64,000 bases of DNA from positions 214,050 to 278,049 of the forward strand of contig NZ_JACOOR010000006.1 of NCBI RefSeq assembly GCF_014290175.1. The letters run 5' to 3'. Shown here piece by piece: positions 16,713-24,473 of this stretch; position 1 is the first letter of the stretch; each line of letters starts with the position of its first letter. Origin of the DNA: Anaerosacchariphilus hominis (lineage in GTDB: Bacteria > Bacillota > Clostridia > Lachnospirales > Lachnospiraceae). A model generated the notes under the pieces. The model made no database searches, was not told where the DNA came from, and saw nothing but the letters and a program-made list of their open reading frames with translations. Both the position numbers and the translations under genes were made by a program.

Positions 16713-16742
16713 ATTATATCATATCCTATACTGCAAATGCAA
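16713..16742 (-). promoter_or_regulatory. Putative sigma-A promoter of the CsoR-type gene
   Basis: Minus-strand TTGCAT (16737-16742) and perfect TATAAT (16713-16718) with an 18-base spacer, about 70 bases upstream of the chosen start. Confidence 0.6.
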
Positions 16743-16784
16743 TCCGGCCCACGGGGATGTTTTTTCCGGATTTTCCGAATCCTG

Positions 16785-18257
16785 TTATCCCAGCCGCTTC
16801 CGCAGCTCTTCCTCCCGCTTTCCTGCGTTCAGGAGCCCTTCTGCTTCCGCGAATAGCTCCGGCAGCTCCTCCTGAAGCACCTTTTTGCACACCGGCTGCT
16901 CCCGGAGGCCGGTCAGGAAAATCACCAGCTCCTGTTTCTCCCCGAAGGTTTTCCGGATAAATCCGGCGCCGTTTTTCATGGCCGCTGCCAGCAGCTCTTC
17001 CTGCTGCAGAGCCAGTTCCCTTTCCTGACAGCTTCTTTCTGAAAACGCGTCCGCCGCTCCGGTGAGCCGCGCCTTTTTCCGGCAGGAGCCTATCACCTCA
17101 AAGAGCTGCTGCTCCTGTTCTTCCTCCCCGGCCCCCAGAAGTCCGTTCTCTTTTCGCACCGCCAGACTCTTCCGGCGGCTTTCCAGCCGTTCTTCGATGA
17201 GCGCCGTCATCTGCTCCGCGGAATAACCCAGCGTTCCCTGGCCCAGGCCGTCTGTGAAGAATCTGAGGCTGTCCGCCAGCTTCTTCTGCCCCGCGTAAGT
17301 CATGCCCATGGTGTAAATGCGCTGCAGCAGAAGCCATACGATACACAGACGTTCATCAAAGGGCAGTGCCGGAAGCTCTGCCCGCTCCGGTATGGTTCCC
17401 TCCAGAATCTGCTCCGGAGCCAGCTCCTTTTTCCATTTTTCATAGAGGCGGTAGTAAAAGGTGAACTCCGCCGCCGTATCCTCATCCTGTAGATACTGAC
17501 TGAACAGAACTTCCTCCACGCCCAGCTCCAGTTCCTCCATGGTCAGCAATATCTCCGACAAATCTTCCCAGGCCCGTCCGGTCACGAAGCCCTTTTCTCC
17601 AGGCTCCATCACATAGAAGCGCTCCGGCCGCAGCTCCAGGAAGGAAAGCACCGCCGGATGCAGCCCCCGCTCGATGGCATAGGTCTTCCAGATGCCGAAA
17701 TCCGGCTCCACATTCATGTACCGCACCCGGTCCAGAGTCACTGTGTCGAACTCCCGCACGGAACGGTTGTAGGCCGGCGGGTTGCCTGCTGCCACGATAA
17801 TCCATCCCTCGGGAAGCACATGGCTTCCGAAGGTCTTATACTGAAGGAACTGCAGCATGGCAGGCATCAGTGTCTCCGATACGCAGTTGATTTCGTCCAG
17901 AAATAAGATGCCGTCGGTACAGCCGGTTTTCTCTATCTGCTCGTAAACCGATGCGATGATTTCACTCATGGTATAGGAGGTCACCGTATAGGTTTTCCCC
18001 GCAAACTCTTTCTCATTCAACACTGGCAGGCCAATGGCGCTCTGGCGGGTGTGATGGGTCATGGTATAGGCCACCAGGCCGATGGAACACTCCCGGGCTA
18101 TCTGCTCCATAATAGCAGTTTTGCCGATACCCGGCGGACCGATAAGCAGCACCGGGCGCTGACGGGGCACCGGGATCCGGAAGGTCCCGGCTGCGGTTCT
18201 AGCCGTATAAGCCCGGACCGTTTTCTTGATTTCATCTTTTGCTTCCTGTATATTCAT
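16785..18257 (-). CDS. MoxR-type AAA+ ATPase
   Basis: A 490-aa AAA+ protein with Walker A GPPGIGKTAIM (about residue 38), Walker B ILFLDEINCV (about residue 116), a sensor-1-like AAGNPPAYN (about residue 155) and an arginine-finger region VTLDRVRYM. MoxR ATPases act as chaperones that mature or activate metal enzymes or membrane complexes, usually with a VWA-domain partner. Here the partner is encoded immediately upstream, the two genes overlapping by ATGA at 18254-18257. The C-terminal 200 residues are Glu/Leu-rich and helical. GGAGGAGAG precedes the ATG. The target of the pair is unknown. Confidence 0.87.
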   Translation of the reverse strand: MNIQEAKDEIKKTVRAYTARTAAGTFRIPVPRQRPVLLIGPPGIGKTAIMEQIARECSIGLVAYTMTHHTRQSAIGLPVLNEKEFAGKTYTVTSYTMSEIIASVYEQIEKTGCTDGILFLDEINCVSETLMPAMLQFLQYKTFGSHVLPEGWIIVAAGNPPAYNRSVREFDTVTLDRVRYMNVEPDFGIWKTYAIERGLHPAVLSFLELRPERFYVMEPGEKGFVTGRAWEDLSEILLTMEELELGVEEVLFSQYLQDEDTAAEFTFYYRLYEKWKKELAPEQILEGTIPERAELPALPFDERLCIVWLLLQRIYTMGMTYAGQKKLADSLRFFTDGLGQGTLGYSAEQMTALIEERLESRRKSLAVRKENGLLGAGEEEQEQQLFEVIGSCRKKARLTGAADAFSERSCQERELALQQEELLAAAMKNGAGFIRKTFGEKQELVIFLTGLREQPVCKKVLQEELPELFAEAEGLLNAGKREEELRKRLG

Positions 18258-19477
18258 GTCTTTCTCTCCTCCAGTACCAGACGGTGTACCCAGTCCGGCA
18301 TATCAATGGCGTCAAAATGACCGTTCAGCATCACGAACCAGACCTGATAATCCGGTTCCCGCTTCGGATACCAGCCGCAGCCGTCCGTAAAGTACAGAAT
18401 TCCCTGCAAATCCCGCAGCTCACCCTGCTGCCGCAGCTCCTCGATCCGCGCAAAAGCCGGACGAAAATCGGTGCCGCCCCCGCCCCGGATCTCCAGGTGC
18501 TCCAGATATTTTTCGAATTCTTCTCGGCTGTGAATACAGTCGTCCCGCTGGATCTGATTGTCGCACTGGATCAGGTGCAGGCAGAAGCTTCGGAAGAACA
18601 GGCGCTCCTGCTCCAAAATTCCCCGTGTTTCCTCCAGGAAGACACGTACCAACTCCTTTTCGCAGGATCCGGAGGTATCGATGACAATGACCAGGTCGGC
18701 GATTTTCCGTTCCTCGCTGTATTCCAGCGGTTCTATCAGCGGCATATTTCCATACATTTCCAGTCCGTAAGTGTACCAGGAATACTGAAACTCGTCCAGA
18801 TTCAGGCGGCTGTCCTCCCGATAGGAGGACAGGCCTCTTAAAATACTCCGATAATCGCCCCGCTGACCGGCTGCAGGGACGAGACGCTGGATTCGGTTCC
18901 GTTTGGCCGTTCCGGCCTTTCGCTTCCGGCGGGGATTGCCGCTTCGAAGCAGCTTCTCACCCTGCCCCTGCCAGAAAGCCTTTTCCCGCTCATCAGGCTT
19001 CTGTCCCCAGAGGCTGTGGTCGTCTACCGGGGGCTTTTCCGGGATAGCTTTTCCCCAAAGCTCCTCCGTCAGCGCCCAGGCCTTTTCGTCGCAGTCAGAC
19101 TCCCAGGCTTTTCTCTCCTTTGGTTCCACACGCCAGGCCTCGAAGGGGTGACCCAGAAGGCAGTGGCTGAGCATGTGCAGCAGCTCCCGGCAGAGGAAAT
19201 CGCTGTCTTTTAGAAAATCTGACCGAATCCGGGACGGGGAGAGATAAAAGACGCGGCCGTCGGTCCGGAAGCCCTCTTTGTCTCCACCCTCCCCTTGCTC
19301 CCTATTCTCCATTATTTTCACTTCTGTCACAACCTGTTCCGGCTGCTTCTGTTCCTCTATCCGGAACCTCACTGCGCCCAGCACCGGTGCGAGACCGTGG
19401 AACTGCTGATAAAGCTTCAGCTTTGCCAGATCGAGGATTTCGTATTCTGTTGTATACTGACTGGCCTGATTTTCCAT
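18254..19477 (-). CDS. VWA-like domain protein with DUF2201-type metallopeptidase-like N-terminus
   Basis: A 407-aa protein. The N-terminal part (about residues 15-130) holds LCRELLHMLSHCLLGH, a His-containing helix like that of putative metallopeptidase DUF2201 proteins. The C-terminal part (about 270-400) is a von Willebrand A-like fold with the MIDAS sequence VIDTSGSC and a later YFTDGCG. It is the first gene of a two-gene unit with the MoxR ATPase (4-base overlap), a pairing known to form ATPase-VWA chaperone complexes. The start is the ATG at 19475-19477. The middle (about 150-200) is basic and Arg/Lys-rich. Substrate unknown. Confidence 0.84.
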   Translation of the reverse strand: MENQASQYTTEYEILDLAKLKLYQQFHGLAPVLGAVRFRIEEQKQPEQVVTEVKIMENREQGEGGDKEGFRTDGRVFYLSPSRIRSDFLKDSDFLCRELLHMLSHCLLGHPFEAWRVEPKERKAWESDCDEKAWALTEELWGKAIPEKPPVDDHSLWGQKPDEREKAFWQGQGEKLLRSGNPRRKRKAGTAKRNRIQRLVPAAGQRGDYRSILRGLSSYREDSRLNLDEFQYSWYTYGLEMYGNMPLIEPLEYSEERKIADLVIVIDTSGSCEKELVRVFLEETRGILEQERLFFRSFCLHLIQCDNQIQRDDCIHSREEFEKYLEHLEIRGGGGTDFRPAFARIEELRQQGELRDLQGILYFTDGCGWYPKREPDYQVWFVMLNGHFDAIDMPDWVHRLVLEERKT

Positions 19478-19597
19478 GCCCCGCTCCGCTTCCTTTCGCC
19501 TTTCTTCTTGTCTATTATTTTAACACGATGACGCAGATTTATAAAGAACCCTTCATTTATAAAAAAGAATGTAACATGGTATTTCCTATAGAGCAAA

Positions 19598-19641
19598 AAA
19601 ATATCTGTATCATTTTCCTCGGAAAATGATACAGATATTTT
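19598..19641 (-). terminator. Rho-independent terminator of asnS
   Basis: A 21-bp perfect inverted repeat (19598-19618 with 19621-19641) separated by two bases, AT-rich at the base with T runs on both sides. It follows the asnS stop by 16 bases. Confidence 0.85.
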
Positions 19642-19657
19642 TAATTTCTTATGAAAA

Positions 19658-21049
19658 CTACAGCTCGCAGTTCTTCACAGTTCTCGGGAACGGAATCACG
19701 TCGCGGATGTTGCCCATGCCGGTCAGGTACATGACGCAGCGCTCGAAGCCCAGACCGAAACCAGAATGACGGACGGAACCGTATTTCCGCAGATCCAGGT
19801 AGAAGCCGTAGTCCTCTTCCTTCAGGCCCAGTTCCTGCATACGGCCGGTGAGCTTGCCTAAGTCGTCCTCTCTCTGGCTTCCGCCGATGATCTCGCCGAT
19901 GCCCGGTACCAGGCAGTCCATAGCCGCTACGGTCTTGCCGTCCTCGTTCAGCTTCATGTAGAAGGCCTTGATGTCCTTCGGATAGTCGGTGACGAAGATC
20001 GGGCGCTTGAATACCTGCTCGGTCAGGTAACGCTCATGCTCGGTCTGCAGGTCGCAGCCCCAGCTTACCTTGTAATCAAAGTTGTCGTTGTTCTTCTCCA
20101 GAATCTCGATGGCTTCTGTGTAGGTCACATGTCCGAACTCAGAGTTCAGGACACCGTGGAGTCTCTCCAGAAGTCCTTTGTCCACAAACTGATTGAAGAA
20201 GTTCATCTCCTCCGGAGCATTCTCCAGCACGTAGCTGATGACATATTTCAGCATGGCCTCGGCCACTTCCATATTATCCTCCAGATCCGCAAATGCCATC
20301 TCCGGCTCGATCATCCAGAACTCTGCCGCATGACGGGTGGTATTGGAATTCTCTGCGCGGAAGGTGGGTCCGAAGGTGTAGATGTCACGGAAGGCCATGG
20401 CGTATGTCTCGCCATTCAGCTGTCCGCTTACAGTCAAGTTCGTCTCTTTTCCGAAGAAGTCCTGGCTGTAATCTATCTTGCCGTCCTCGGTCTTCGGTAT
20501 GTTATTCAGATCCATGGTGGTTACCTGAAACATCTCGCCTGCGCCCTCGCAGTCGCTGCCGGTGATCAGCGGCGTGTGTACATATACAAAGCCTTTCTCC
20601 TGGAAGAACTGATGGATTGCGTAGGCGATCAGGGAGCGTACCCGGAATACAGCCTGGAAGGTATTGGTTCTGGCACGCAGATGGGGAATGGTTCTCAGGT
20701 ACTCGAAGGAGTGTCGCTTCTTCTGCAGCGGATAATCCGGCGCGGAATCACCCTCTACAGTAACCTCTGCGGCCTGAATCTCAAAGGGCTGCTTTGCCTC
20801 CGGTGTAGCAATCAGAGTTCCCTTTACTATGACGGCTGCTCCCACATTCAGCTTGGAAACCTCTTTAAAATTCCCCATGTTATCATGGTATACGATCTGC
20901 AGTGTCTGGAAACAGCTTCCGTCTCCCATGACCAGGAAGCCGAAGGCCTTGGATCCACGGTTACTGCGGACCCAGCCTGCTACAGTGATTTCTTTGTCCA
21001 GATAGCTTTCGGTATTGCGATATAACTCTTTTACGGTAATACACTTCAT
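19658..21049 (-). CDS. asnS: Asparaginyl-tRNA synthetase
   Basis: Class IIb aminoacyl-tRNA synthetase, 463 aa, which attaches asparagine to tRNA-Asn. It has the N-terminal OB-fold anticodon-binding domain (about residues 10-100; [19 protein letters not shown]), motif 2 [19 protein letters not shown] (about residue 225) and motif 3 [15 protein letters not shown] (about residue 435), with the C-terminal [10 protein letters not shown]. The asparagine-specific reading is based on overall fit to AsnRS including [17 protein letters not shown] promoter lies at 21128-21156 and a terminator follows. Upstream is a cluster of structured repeats. Confidence 0.96.
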   Translation of the reverse strand: MKCITVKELYRNTESYLDKEITVAGWVRSNRGSKAFGFLVMGDGSCFQTLQIVYHDNMGNFKEVSKLNVGAAVIVKGTLIATPEAKQPFEIQAAEVTVEGDSAPDYPLQKKRHSFEYLRTIPHLRARTNTFQAVFRVRSLIAYAIHQFFQEKGFVYVHTPLITGSDCEGAGEMFQVTTMDLNNIPKTEDGKIDYSQDFFGKETNLTVSGQLNGETYAMAFRDIYTFGPTFRAENSNTTRHAAEFWMIEPEMAFADLEDNMEVAEAMLKYVISYVLENAPEEMNFFNQFVDKGLLERLHGVLNSEFGHVTYTEAIEILEKNNDNFDYKVSWGCDLQTEHERYLTEQVFKRPIFVTDYPKDIKAFYMKLNEDGKTVAAMDCLVPGIGEIIGGSQREDDLGKLTGRMQELGLKEEDYGFYLDLRKYGSVRHSGFGLGFERCVMYLTGMGNIRDVIPFPRTVKNCEL

Positions 21050-21127
21050 ATTGTCTGTCCCTGTCCTTTTTTACTTCTTTTTCTTATGCTTTCGGCATTT
21101 GCTCTCCCGTATGCCGATTCAGATTAC

Positions 21128-21156
21128 AGTATAGCGCATTTTCTCCGGGTCTGCAA
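21128..21156 (-). promoter_or_regulatory. Putative sigma-A promoter of asnS
   Basis: Minus-strand TTGCAG (21151-21156) and TATACT (21128-21133), 17-base spacer, about 80 bases from the asnS start. The repeat element at 21187 begins 30 bases upstream. Confidence 0.7.
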
Positions 21157-21186
21157 GACGGGAATCTCAAAGAATCCGTCCCTTTT

Positions 21187-21304
21187 CCATAAAAAAGAAT
21201 GTGCCGTTGGCACATTCTCGCGCCGAGGCGCGGTTGCCTTGACAACCATCTACCACTGCGCCGAGTGCGCATCCCCCCGGAGGTTTTTTTGCTCTATAGG
21301 AAGC
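21187..21304. repeat. Structured intergenic repeat, copy A1 (asymmetric)
   Basis: Begins CCATAAAAAAGAAT, then a 9-bp hairpin (21197-21205 with 21209-21217), then a central part whose right arm (about 21243-21271) is identical over 29 bases to the copy at 63859-63888 while the left arm has lost the matching GCAGTGGTAGATG segment. It ends in TTTTTTTGCTCTATAGGAA, which pairs with TTTCCTATAGAGTAA at the start of copy A2. Confidence 0.75.
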
Positions 21305-21333
21305 AAGACTTTCGTGCTTTAACGTGATACTGT

Positions 21334-21480
21334 ATTTCCTATAGAGTAAGAAAGAATCCTGCCTTGCAGGATTCTCCGCCTGCGGCAGGTCGCCTAAGCG
21401 ACATACTACTTCTCCGCCGCAGTGCGATAATATTTTTTATGCAATAGGGAATTCCATAGGAATTTCCTATTGCATAAAAA
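21334..21480. repeat. Structured intergenic repeat, copy A2
   Basis: Begins TTTCCTATAGAGTAAGAAAGAAT, followed by a 9-bp hairpin (21354-21362 with 21366-21374) whose sequence differs from copy A1 but keeps the pairing. The central part holds TGCGGC/GCCGCA and GTCGC/GCGAC inverted pairs. It closes with a 15-bp boundary hairpin, TTTTTATGCAATAGG with CCTATTGCATAAAAA, around GAATTCCATAGGAATTT. Confidence 0.7.
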
Positions 21481-21481
21481 C

Positions 21482-21511
21482 ACCCTGCAAATCTGTTCCG
21501 ATCTGCAGGGT
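21482..21511 (-). terminator. Rho-independent terminator of the Asn/Asp-rich lipoprotein gene
   Basis: ACCCTGCA (minus strand, 21504-21511) pairs with TGCAGGGT (21482-21489) and is followed by GTTTTT, which is shared with the end of repeat A2. Confidence 0.8.
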
Positions 21512-21536
21512 ATGGCTTTTTTCTTTTTTGGTCTGA

Positions 21537-21884
21537 CTAACGGGTAGTCTGGTTTGTGGTGCCGTTCGTCATATCGTCTACCACATTTTCGGTGCCGTCC
21601 ACCACGTCGTCCACGCCGTTCATAATGCCGTCTCCCACATCTTCCACCGCGTCGCCTGCGCCGTCTACGGCGTCATCCACAATGTTGCCGCCATTGACTT
21701 TGTCATTGTTTATGGTGCCGTTGGTGGTTCCATTGGTGGTATCGTTGCCGTTATTGTCGGTGGTATTTTCGGTGTTCGGCGTGTTACCGGTGCCGCCGTT
21801 GTTATCGGAATTGCCACAGGCGGTCACGGACAGTACCATGACAAGGAGCAGCAAACCTGCTGTGTATTTTCTGAGCTTTTTCAT
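21537..21884 (-). CDS. Low-complexity lipoprotein rich in Asn, Asp, Gly and Thr
   Basis: A 115-aa lipoprotein: signal peptide MKKLRKYTAGLLLLVMVLS and lipobox VTAC, followed by an Asn/Gly/Thr-rich spacer (TTNGTTNGTINND) and a series of short VDD/VDG repeats (DDAVDGAGDAVEDVGDG and similar). No folded enzyme domain is visible. The ATG at 21882-21884 follows AAGGAG by 10 bases; upstream in-frame residues lack a signal. The acidic repeats suggest an envelope linker or a cation-binding tail, but no function can be given. It has its own terminator. Confidence 0.8.
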   Translation of the reverse strand: MKKLRKYTAGLLLLVMVLSVTACGNSDNNGGTGNTPNTENTTDNNGNDTTNGTTNGTINNDKVNGGNIVDDAVDGAGDAVEDVGDGIMNGVDDVVDGTENVVDDMTNGTTNQTTR

Positions 21885-22003
21885 AATATGAATTCTCCTT
21901 TCTGCCGTCTCTGACGGGTTCTGTTGGTCTATCCACATTATGAGCTGTTCCGAACTTTTTTATGCACAGGGAACTGTTGTTTTTTCCACTTTGTTCTACT
22001 GAA

Positions 22004-22039
22004 AAAGCAACGCAGTCTTTTTTCGGACTGCATTGCTTT
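22004..22039 (-). terminator. Rho-independent terminator of the zinc-ribbon gene
   Basis: AAAGCAATGCAGTC (minus strand, 22026-22039) pairs with GACTGCGTTGCTTT (22004-22017), one G-U, and is followed by TTTC. It starts six bases after the gene's stop. Confidence 0.88.
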
Positions 22040-22045
22040 CAGGGT

Positions 22046-22441
22046 TTAACTTCTCTTCTGGAATTCGGTGCGGCATTTGGGGCAGGTTACGATGATTTTA
22101 CCTTTGCCCTTGGGGACGCGGATTTTCTGGCCACAGGATGGGCACTTGTAGATGTGATGGGTTTTGCGGTCGGCCATGTCCCGCTTCCAGGTGTTCCACT
22201 TGTATTTCAGCTTGTTCTGCCAGGTCAGGAATTTCTGGTTCTCAGCGTAGCGGCGGTTGTAGTCTCGGGAAAACATGCGGTAATAACAGTAAGCGAGGAT
22301 CGCCAGCACCAGGCAGACCAGGATGTTGCTGTGTATGAAGATATTCAGGATTACCAGGATCAGACATACTGCAGTTAAAAAACGGGATAGTTGGTCGGCG
22401 CCGTAGCGGCCTTGCATGAAACGCCTAAATTTTTCTCGCAT
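22046..22441 (-). CDS. Membrane protein with C-terminal zinc ribbon
   Basis: A 131-aa protein with two adjacent hydrophobic helices (about residues 20-55; FLTAVCLILVILNIFIH and ILVCLVLAILAYCYY), a basic Arg/Tyr/Lys-rich linker and a C-terminal zinc ribbon made of CPSCG (about residue 100) and CPKC (about 120), with a KGKGK turn between them. AAAAGGAG precedes the ATG. Proteins of this shape recur in clostridial genomes without a known role. It lies between a lipoprotein gene and an ABC exporter, with its own terminator and no clear functional partner. Ribbon and membrane part are plain; function is not. Confidence 0.78.
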   Translation of the reverse strand: MREKFRRFMQGRYGADQLSRFLTAVCLILVILNIFIHSNILVCLVLAILAYCYYRMFSRDYNRRYAENQKFLTWQNKLKYKWNTWKRDMADRKTHHIYKCPSCGQKIRVPKGKGKIIVTCPKCRTEFQKRS

Positions 22442-22553
22442 AGTAAACTCCTTTTAAGACGGACGCTCTGCAAGGTTCAAAAATCATGTGTGCGGATGTT
22501 TCACGGGCACCCTGATTTTCTGAACCCCTCAGAGCTGATTTTTAAGATTAAGA

Positions 22554-24473
22554 TTATGACAGCTCGAAGGCTCCGGTGTAGAGCTGATAATACTTGCCCT
22601 TCTGGGCGATCAGCTCCTCGTGGTTGCCACGCTCGATGATGCGTCCCTGCTCCAGAACCATGATCACGTCGGAGTTCTGAACTGTGGAAAGCCTATGGGC
22701 GATGACGAATACGGTTCTGCCCTGCATCAGGCTGTCCATGCCTCGCTGGACGATTGATTCGGTTCGGGTGTCGATGCTCGATGTAGCCTCATCCAGGATC
22801 AGGACGGGCGGGTCGGCGATAGCTGCCCGGGCGATGGTCAAAAGCTGACGCTGGCCCTGGGACAGGTTGCCGCCGTCGCCGGTGAGCATGGTATCGTAGC
22901 CCTGGGGCAGATGCCTGATGAAGCTGTCAGCTCCGGCAAGCATGGCTGCGCCTTTAACTTCACTGTCAGTGGCGTCCAGTTTGCCGTAGCGGATGTTATC
23001 GGCTACGGTGCCGGTGAACAGGTGGCTGTCCTGGAGTACCATGCCTAAGGACCGGCGCAGATCCTGCTTTTTGATCTTGTTGATGTTAATGCCATCGTAG
23101 CGGATCTTGCCGTCCTGGATGTCGTAAAAGCGGTTGATTAGGTTCGTGATGGTGGTTTTTCCGGCTCCGGTGGCTCCTACGAAGGCTACCTTCTGGCCGG
23201 GCTTCGCGTAAAGCCTGATGTCGTGGAGGACGGTTTTGTCCGGAGTGTAGCCGAAGTCTACGCCGTCCATGACTACGTCGCCCTTCAGCTCGGTGTAGGT
23301 GACGGTGCCGTCGTGATGGGGATGCTTCCAGGCCCAGGTGCCGGTACGCTCCGGAACCTCTACCAATTCACCGTCCTCGTAGCGGGCGTTGACCAGGGTG
23401 ACATAGCCGTGATCCTCTTCGGAGGGCTCATCCATCAGATCGAAGATTCGCTCCGCGCCTGCCAGCGCCATGATGATGGAATTGAACTGCTGGGCGATCT
23501 GGGTGATGGGCTGGTTAAAGCTCCGGGTAAGCTGCAGGAAGGACGCAAGGCCGCCCAGGGTCAGGCCGCCGATCCCGCCGATGGCAAGCAGGGATCCCAG
23601 AATGGTTGTCAGAACGTAGTTGATGTTTCCGATATTTCCCATGATGGGCATCAGCACGTTAGCGTATATATTGGCATTGCTGGCGCTGTCGAAGAGCTTG
23701 TCATTCAGCTCCTTGAATTTTTCTTTGGCTTCTTCTTCGTGGCAGAAGACTTTGACTACCTTCTGGCCGTCCATCATTTCTTCGATGTAGCCGTTGACTT
23801 TACCGAGATCCTGCTGCTGGGCCATAAAGTAACGGCCGGACTGTCCGCCGATTTTCTTAATGACCTGTGTCATGACGAATACCATGACTACGATCATCAG
23901 GGTCAGGATCGGGCTTAAGTACAGCATGGACGCGAAGACACTAACGATGGTAATGGCAGAGGACAGCAGCTGCGGGATGCTCTGGCTGATCATCTGGCGC
24001 AGGGTGTCGGTATCGTTGGTATAGATACTCATCAGATCGCCGTGGGTATGGGTGTCAAAGAACGGAATGGACAGGGTCTCCATGTGGTCGAACAGGCCGT
24101 CTCTCACTTTTTTCAGGCTGCCCTCGGAAATCTGAATCATCAGGCGGTTGTACAGATAGTTGGAAAGTACGCCCACCAGGTAAATAACTGCCATGGTGGC
24201 AAGAGCTTTGAACAACGGGGCGAAGTCCGGCGCTGAGCTTCCAAGTAACGGTGTAATATAGTCGTCGATCAGGGACTGCAGGAATAAGCTGCCGTATACG
24301 TTGGCCAGGACGCCGACTACGATGCCGATGATGACCAGTACGCACTGGATCGGATAACCTTTTACAATGATGTCGAAGATCCGCTTCAGAGTCTTCATGG
24401 GATTTTTGGCTTTTGGTCCGTTTTTCATACCTCTGGGGCCTCCGGGACCGCCGGGTCTTTTATTGTTGCTCAT
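22554..24473 (-). CDS. ABC exporter, membrane-ATPase subunit (canonical ATP site)
   Basis: A 639-aa half-transporter with six membrane helices (about residues 40-350) and a C-terminal ATPase: Walker A GATGAGKTT, signature LSQGQRQ, Walker B VLILDEATSSID with the catalytic Glu. An N-terminal Gly/Pro/Lys stretch (RPGGPGGPRGMKNG) precedes the first helix. It overlaps the upstream ABC gene by four bases (24470-24473). The two halves form a heterodimeric multidrug/lipid/peptide exporter as in BmrCD or LmrCD, and a MarR regulator sits at the head of the operon. The cargo is not predictable. Confidence 0.92.
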   Translation of the reverse strand: MSNNKRPGGPGGPRGMKNGPKAKNPMKTLKRIFDIIVKGYPIQCVLVIIGIVVGVLANVYGSLFLQSLIDDYITPLLGSSAPDFAPLFKALATMAVIYLVGVLSNYLYNRLMIQISEGSLKKVRDGLFDHMETLSIPFFDTHTHGDLMSIYTNDTDTLRQMISQSIPQLLSSAITIVSVFASMLYLSPILTLMIVVMVFVMTQVIKKIGGQSGRYFMAQQQDLGKVNGYIEEMMDGQKVVKVFCHEEEAKEKFKELNDKLFDSASNANIYANVLMPIMGNIGNINYVLTTILGSLLAIGGIGGLTLGGLASFLQLTRSFNQPITQIAQQFNSIIMALAGAERIFDLMDEPSEEDHGYVTLVNARYEDGELVEVPERTGTWAWKHPHHDGTVTYTELKGDVVMDGVDFGYTPDKTVLHDIRLYAKPGQKVAFVGATGAGKTTITNLINRFYDIQDGKIRYDGININKIKKQDLRRSLGMVLQDSHLFTGTVADNIRYGKLDATDSEVKGAAMLAGADSFIRHLPQGYDTMLTGDGGNLSQGQRQLLTIARAAIADPPVLILDEATSSIDTRTESIVQRGMDSLMQGRTVFVIAHRLSTVQNSDVIMVLEQGRIIERGNHEELIAQKGKYYQLYTGAFELS

